Assembly: GCF_037975245.1 (NCBI RefSeq)
Contig: NC_092562.1
Span: 29,525,554-29,589,553, forward strand
Direction: 5' to 3'
DNA length: 64,000 nucleotides
From: Apostichopus japonicus
Taxonomy: Eukaryota > Echinodermata > Holothuroidea > Aspidochirotida > Stichopodidae
The notes beneath the pieces were generated by a model. That model was not told where the DNA came from. It did not search any database and saw only the letters and a list, made by a program, of their open reading frames with translations. The translations under genes and the position numbers were made by a program. Shown here in pieces: positions 60,056 to 64,000 of this stretch (its first letter is position 1; the number at the start of each line of letters is the position of its first letter).

Positions 60056-61140
60056 AGATAAAACCTTTGTAAAACCATTTATAGTCTTTGAGGTTTGAGA
60101 AAAAGTATATGGTGCAACAGTGCAAGCAAGTTTTGGCTATTAGCGATAGGAAGGCAAGTAACCTATGTAGCCCAGGGGATGTCTGTGTGTATGTATGTGT
60201 TTGATTCCTTAGCTTGTTAACATACTCGCTCAAGAATGGCATGTGAGTTTTCTATGATGAGTACAGACTCCTTGTTGTTTTTGATAGGATCAAAGGTCAA
60301 GCAGAGAGGTATCGGGGGTAGGGCGGGGGGAGGAGTCTGAAAATCTCTATATCTCAACACTTGAAGAGATTGTACCTGCATCAAAGCTTGGCCAAAATGA
60401 GTTTCAGAGAGTTTGTGAAGGTCAAAGGTTATTTGAGGTCAGTGAAGGGTCAACACCTGAAAACATAGTTAAGTAGGGATCTCCAGACTAGGAATGTTGA
60501 CAAGTGCATCTTTCTCAGTAGAAGGTCTGCAGTGCTTTTTGTCAGACTTGACATGTGGCTTTCGCATAATGAATACAAGGTCCTCATTGTTTTAGGTGAG
60601 GGGTTCAAAGGTCACACTGAACAGACTGACATTTTAAGCAATTTAAGTTTGTTTTTTAGCATGGTGGATTCGTTGAATGTGTGCAACAAGTCACAGTTAG
60701 CTAATAAAGATGATAAATAAAGCCCACTTGTTATGAAATTTTAGTATTCAATTCTATTCAAAAAATTTGCCAAAATCAAGTCTTGATTTTGTGAACAGTG
60801 AGTGCAATGAAGCTACAGCTTTGATGAATCACCATAGCAACTTTTGATTTAATATTCAGCTGTCAAATATTGGGGGACTCAATTTGAGATGTTTTACAAA
60901 TCACAAAAGGCCTTGATCTATGAATATCATTATCTGATAAATTTTATCAGTAGCAAATTCAACTATATCATATTTTCATTATTTTTGATGTCTTTATTTA
61001 TTGCAAGGCTTTGTGAAAGTAGCTTTAGACTTGATAAATCCACATTAGGGCCATTATTTCTGCCTCGTTGAGAGTTTCTATAGTCTCAAACTGACCTACA
61101 AAGCACAGGGATGATATGATTGAATGGGGAGGGGGGGGGG
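60056..61140 (+). other. LMBRD2 3' UTR and flank with GGTCA-rich repeat
   Basis: AATAAA hexamers at 60703-60708 and 60716-60721, about 650 bp after the TAG, are plausible poly(A) signals. Between them and the stop lies a dispersed-repeat-like region in which a segment (GAGTACAGACTCCTTGTTG, then GATCAAAGGTCA) recurs about 310 bp later as GAATACAAGGTCCTCATTG then GTTCAAAGGTCA. It carries AGGTCA-GTGAA-GGGTCA at 60436-60452. Confidence 0.5.
60703..60721 (+). terminator. Paired poly(A) signal candidates for LMBRD2
   Basis: Two AATAAA hexamers lie 13 bp apart, about 650 bp downstream of the LMBRD2 stop codon. They are the first clustered canonical signals after the stop. Cleavage would be expected shortly after 60721. 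Other signals further on cannot be excluded. Confidence 0.5.
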
Positions 61141-61158
61141 TCTTGTGTGACAATTCGG

Positions 61159-61636
61159 TAGGATGTGTCAGTAGGTCTGACAAGCCACTGCAGACTCGAT
61201 TCGATTAGGTCCAGTACGTCAGTCTGACAAATCACCGGAAACTCGGTTTGATTTGTCAGTAGTTCTGACAAGCCACTGCAGACTCGATTCGATTAGGTCC
61301 AGTACGTCAGTCTGACAAATCACCGGAAACTCGGTTTGATTTGTCAGTAGTTCTGACAAGCCACTGCAGACTCGATTCGATTAGGTCCAGTACGTCAGTC
61401 TGACAAATCACCGGAAACTCGGTTTGATTTGTCAGTAGTTCTGACAAGCCACTGCAGACTCGATTCGATTAGGTCCAGTACGTCAGTCTGACAAATCACC
61501 GGAAACTCGGTTTGATTTGTCAGTAGTTCTGACAAGCCACTGCAGACTCGATTCGATTAGGTCCAGTACGTCAGTCTGACAAATCACCGGAAACTCGGTT
61601 TGATTTGTCAGTAGTTCTGACAAACCACTGCAGACT
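61159..61636. repeat. 88-bp satellite, about five copies, with GTCAG/CTGAC dyads
   Basis: The period is 88 bp, seen from CAGACTCGATTCGATT at 61191, 61279 and 61367 onward. Each unit is two diverged halves, one with GTCAGTAGTTCTGAC and one with GTCAGTCTGAC, both of which are perfect inverted repeats (5-bp arms, loops of 5 and 1). Internal copies are essentially identical, pointing to recent amplification. A poly-G run precedes it at about 61128-61140. Confidence 0.92.
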
Positions 61637-64000
61637 TAACCTGATGTGGTAGTTTATCTGATAACATCGAAAAAAACTTGTTTCAAATATATTTATTATA
61701 AATGTAATTTAAATTATTACTAAGTGTTCAAAAGTTTGATATTCATATGCTGCAAAATATTTCACTTTGCTGTCATTAGTCCACAATACAAAATATTAAA
61801 TATTATAGATATCATAGATATTATAGATAAATACAATATTATGTCGTGATTGAGCAGAAGGCATCCTTGGTCACATTCAGTATATTCTCACTGATATTGG
61901 GAGCCATAAGACGATTTAAAATCATCAAAGAGAGAGGATTGTAAGATGTTTTAGGCTTGTATTGTAATGCCACATGTAAATACTAGGTTATATGACTACA
62001 ATATACTGCCTTGCGAGGTCACAAAGACACTGTTGGTATACAGTAGGTGAAACAGGCAACAAGTATTAAATCACAGAAGACTTTTGTGGACAAAATGCGT
62101 TTAATGTGATTCTAAGAGACTGACTTCGGTCAGCTTGCGGCTTTGATAAGCCAATGATGGCTTCTTCGTGAGTTCCTGCAAGCAGGAGGATCTAAAATAC
62201 ATACATACATACACTGCATACACTCACTTGATTAGAGAGGTAAAGAAAGTGATATCAGTAGGGTGATAACTGCATTTTAGAAGGGGCAGGGGTGGGAGGG
62301 GGGGATAGGATTCAGTCTCAAATTTGTGATTTTATAAGTACGCCAAGAAATCCAAGTAATATGGAAACAATGCTGGTTTTTCCTGGCTGTCAACAGATGG
62401 GTTGATCCCAAATATTTCACTTACGGTTTGCCCAATAATGGACCTGGATTATCACTTGTCTGAACTTCCCAACCCACCCCTCCTCCTCCTCCCCCTCCCC
62501 TATCCTCCAGCCCTACCATCTAGATGTGATTGGTAGCCATCTGTATAATCACTAGTACCTTGATCCTCATAAAAGCCATCTTCCTTTCTCAAGGCAAGTT
62601 TGAATCTACTTCTAGGAATTCCAAAACATGTAGTCATTTTAGAGAAAAGAATCTCCCATCCCTTTATAAAGGTTTAATCTCAAAGAAAAGTTATTGCATT
62701 CCTCTCTCCTTTAGAGAATGAAGACATTTGTGCTAAGAGATTTAAAAACCTATTAAATGAGGCCTTTTTGAATGACCATGAAGAGTTGTAATTGTCCAAT
62801 GATTGCTTGAGTTTTGTCCGGTGCATGGAGGTGTGGGTTGGGGGGTGGGGGGAGGAGGGTGGAAGTAAGGTCTATAATTATGATGTTATACGTTACAATA
62901 CCTGTTAATGAATCTTTGTGGTGAAACGTTATGCCAGAGGTATATTGTACAGAAATTTAATATCCTGGTCAAAATATTACAAAAGTATTGTTCACATAAA
63001 GATGGCATTTCTTATTGATATGAATCTGCATCTTAAGAGGAGTTTTTCTCCCTTCAAAGTCTAGTTACAAAACTGTTAGATCCTTACAGGCTTTGTGTGT
63101 CCTGCCATCCCTGCGTCCATTGTAACACACCTGTCTTTGTGCATTATCTTCATCAGTAGAATCCTACTTGTCATTCCATAGTGCTAACAGTTACTTTTAA
63201 TATTCTGGACTTGGTATAACTCTGTCATCTGGGATTGGGGAGGGGGTGAGGAGGTGAGGGAGGTGAGGTAGCACTGCAGTATACATTCCGTCGTGCAGAA
63301 ACTATGTGAAGCATGTTAAAGTCATTATTGAGTCTTTGCCTATAGCTGATTTCTTTATATATAGTAAACTATTAACTCTGCTGCATTGTGTGTTTTTGAG
63401 TTAAATCAGTACTTAGTAATATGTAGCTTTCCAGCGGTCACAAATAGTCTTGTTGTCGTAGTCCTCAGTCCTATGATATTAATGTGTAACATTGTAATAA
63501 TGTAGACTCATTCACACATTGACTCATGTATCTTTCTATTAGACATGTTCAAGTTATCCATGGACTTTCAAAGAAGTCTGCATATTGAAAATAATAGAGT
63601 ATCAAAAAAGTCACTCTCAATGCACACAGATATTATCAAGTAGCATCGATGTATGAAACCAAGCAGACTTGCTGTAAATCTAGTCAATGTCTCATTAAAT
63701 CTCATAAAAAGCAAAACAGCTGCGTCTTTATGGACATCACAACTAACAGTGGTAATTAAAAACTGACCCATTTTTAGATATTTTTGTTTTTATCTACATA
63801 CAGGAATTCACTCATGGTTAAATATGAACCAAAATTGACCTTTTCTGTATCCACTCCAGGGTATATCCCAGCTTTGTCTTCAATTGAAACTATGGAACGC
63901 CATCTCTTTCATAAAGTTAGAGAAATATTAATTCATCAGGATTTTTACCTTTTATTAACTCTAAATTATTTGTTCATACTAATATTCAATTGCAACATGG
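61637..64000. other. Distal flank, no gene seen
   Basis: AT-rich sequence with a short CATA run (about 62197-62212) and G- or C-rich simple stretches near 62280-62305, 62475-62510, 62835-62865 and 63235-63270. The short reading frames here have no recognisable content. Confidence 0.4.

Overview
This window is animal nuclear DNA. It holds three spliced, protein-coding genes with GT-AG introns, separated and interrupted by AT-rich, repeat-filled non-coding DNA. The proteins are clear metazoan orthologues. The frequent TAGGCCTA-type words, the small DNA transposons and the many minisatellites suggest a marine invertebrate deuterostome, most likely an echinoderm. The taxon is an inference and rests on no search.

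Layout. (1) 940-7755, plus strand: TIMM23, seven coding exons, 202 aa, the channel-forming subunit of the mitochondrial inner-membrane presequence translocase. (2) 7756-12167: TIMM23 3' UTR and intergenic DNA with three minisatellites. (3) 12168-14323, minus strand: REXO2, three coding exons, 240 aa, the DEDDh oligoribonuclease; it converges on TIMM23. (4) 14324-25256: about 11 kb of intergenic DNA with no gene I can support, containing a 1.17-kb hAT-type element with perfect 8-bp target duplications that lies between the arms of another inverted-repeat pair, plus a smaller element with GC-rich ends. (5) 25257-60055, plus strand: LMBRD2, twelve coding exons over 34.8 kb, 723 aa, a multi-pass LMBR1-family membrane protein. 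(6) 60056-64000: LMBRD2 3' flank with candidate poly(A) signals, a GGTCA-rich dispersed repeat and an 88-bp satellite.

TIMM23 and REXO2 both have mitochondrial roles and LMBRD2 is a signalling-related membrane protein. Nothing indicates an operon; they are ordinary monocistronic genes. TIMM23 and LMBRD2 each carry a perfect CRE (TGACGTCA) about 80-160 bp upstream of the start codon.

The most unusual feature is in LMBRD2. Three of its eleven introns (1, 2 and 10) begin with a tandem array whose repeat unit includes the 3' end of the preceding coding exon, the 5' splice site and some intron sequence. The true exon end is the first monomer and the intron then holds about 4, about 19 and about 20 further copies, most with an intact GT donor. 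I know of no standard name for this arrangement. Together with four other minisatellite arrays in introns 9 and 11, about a quarter of the gene is tandem repeat.
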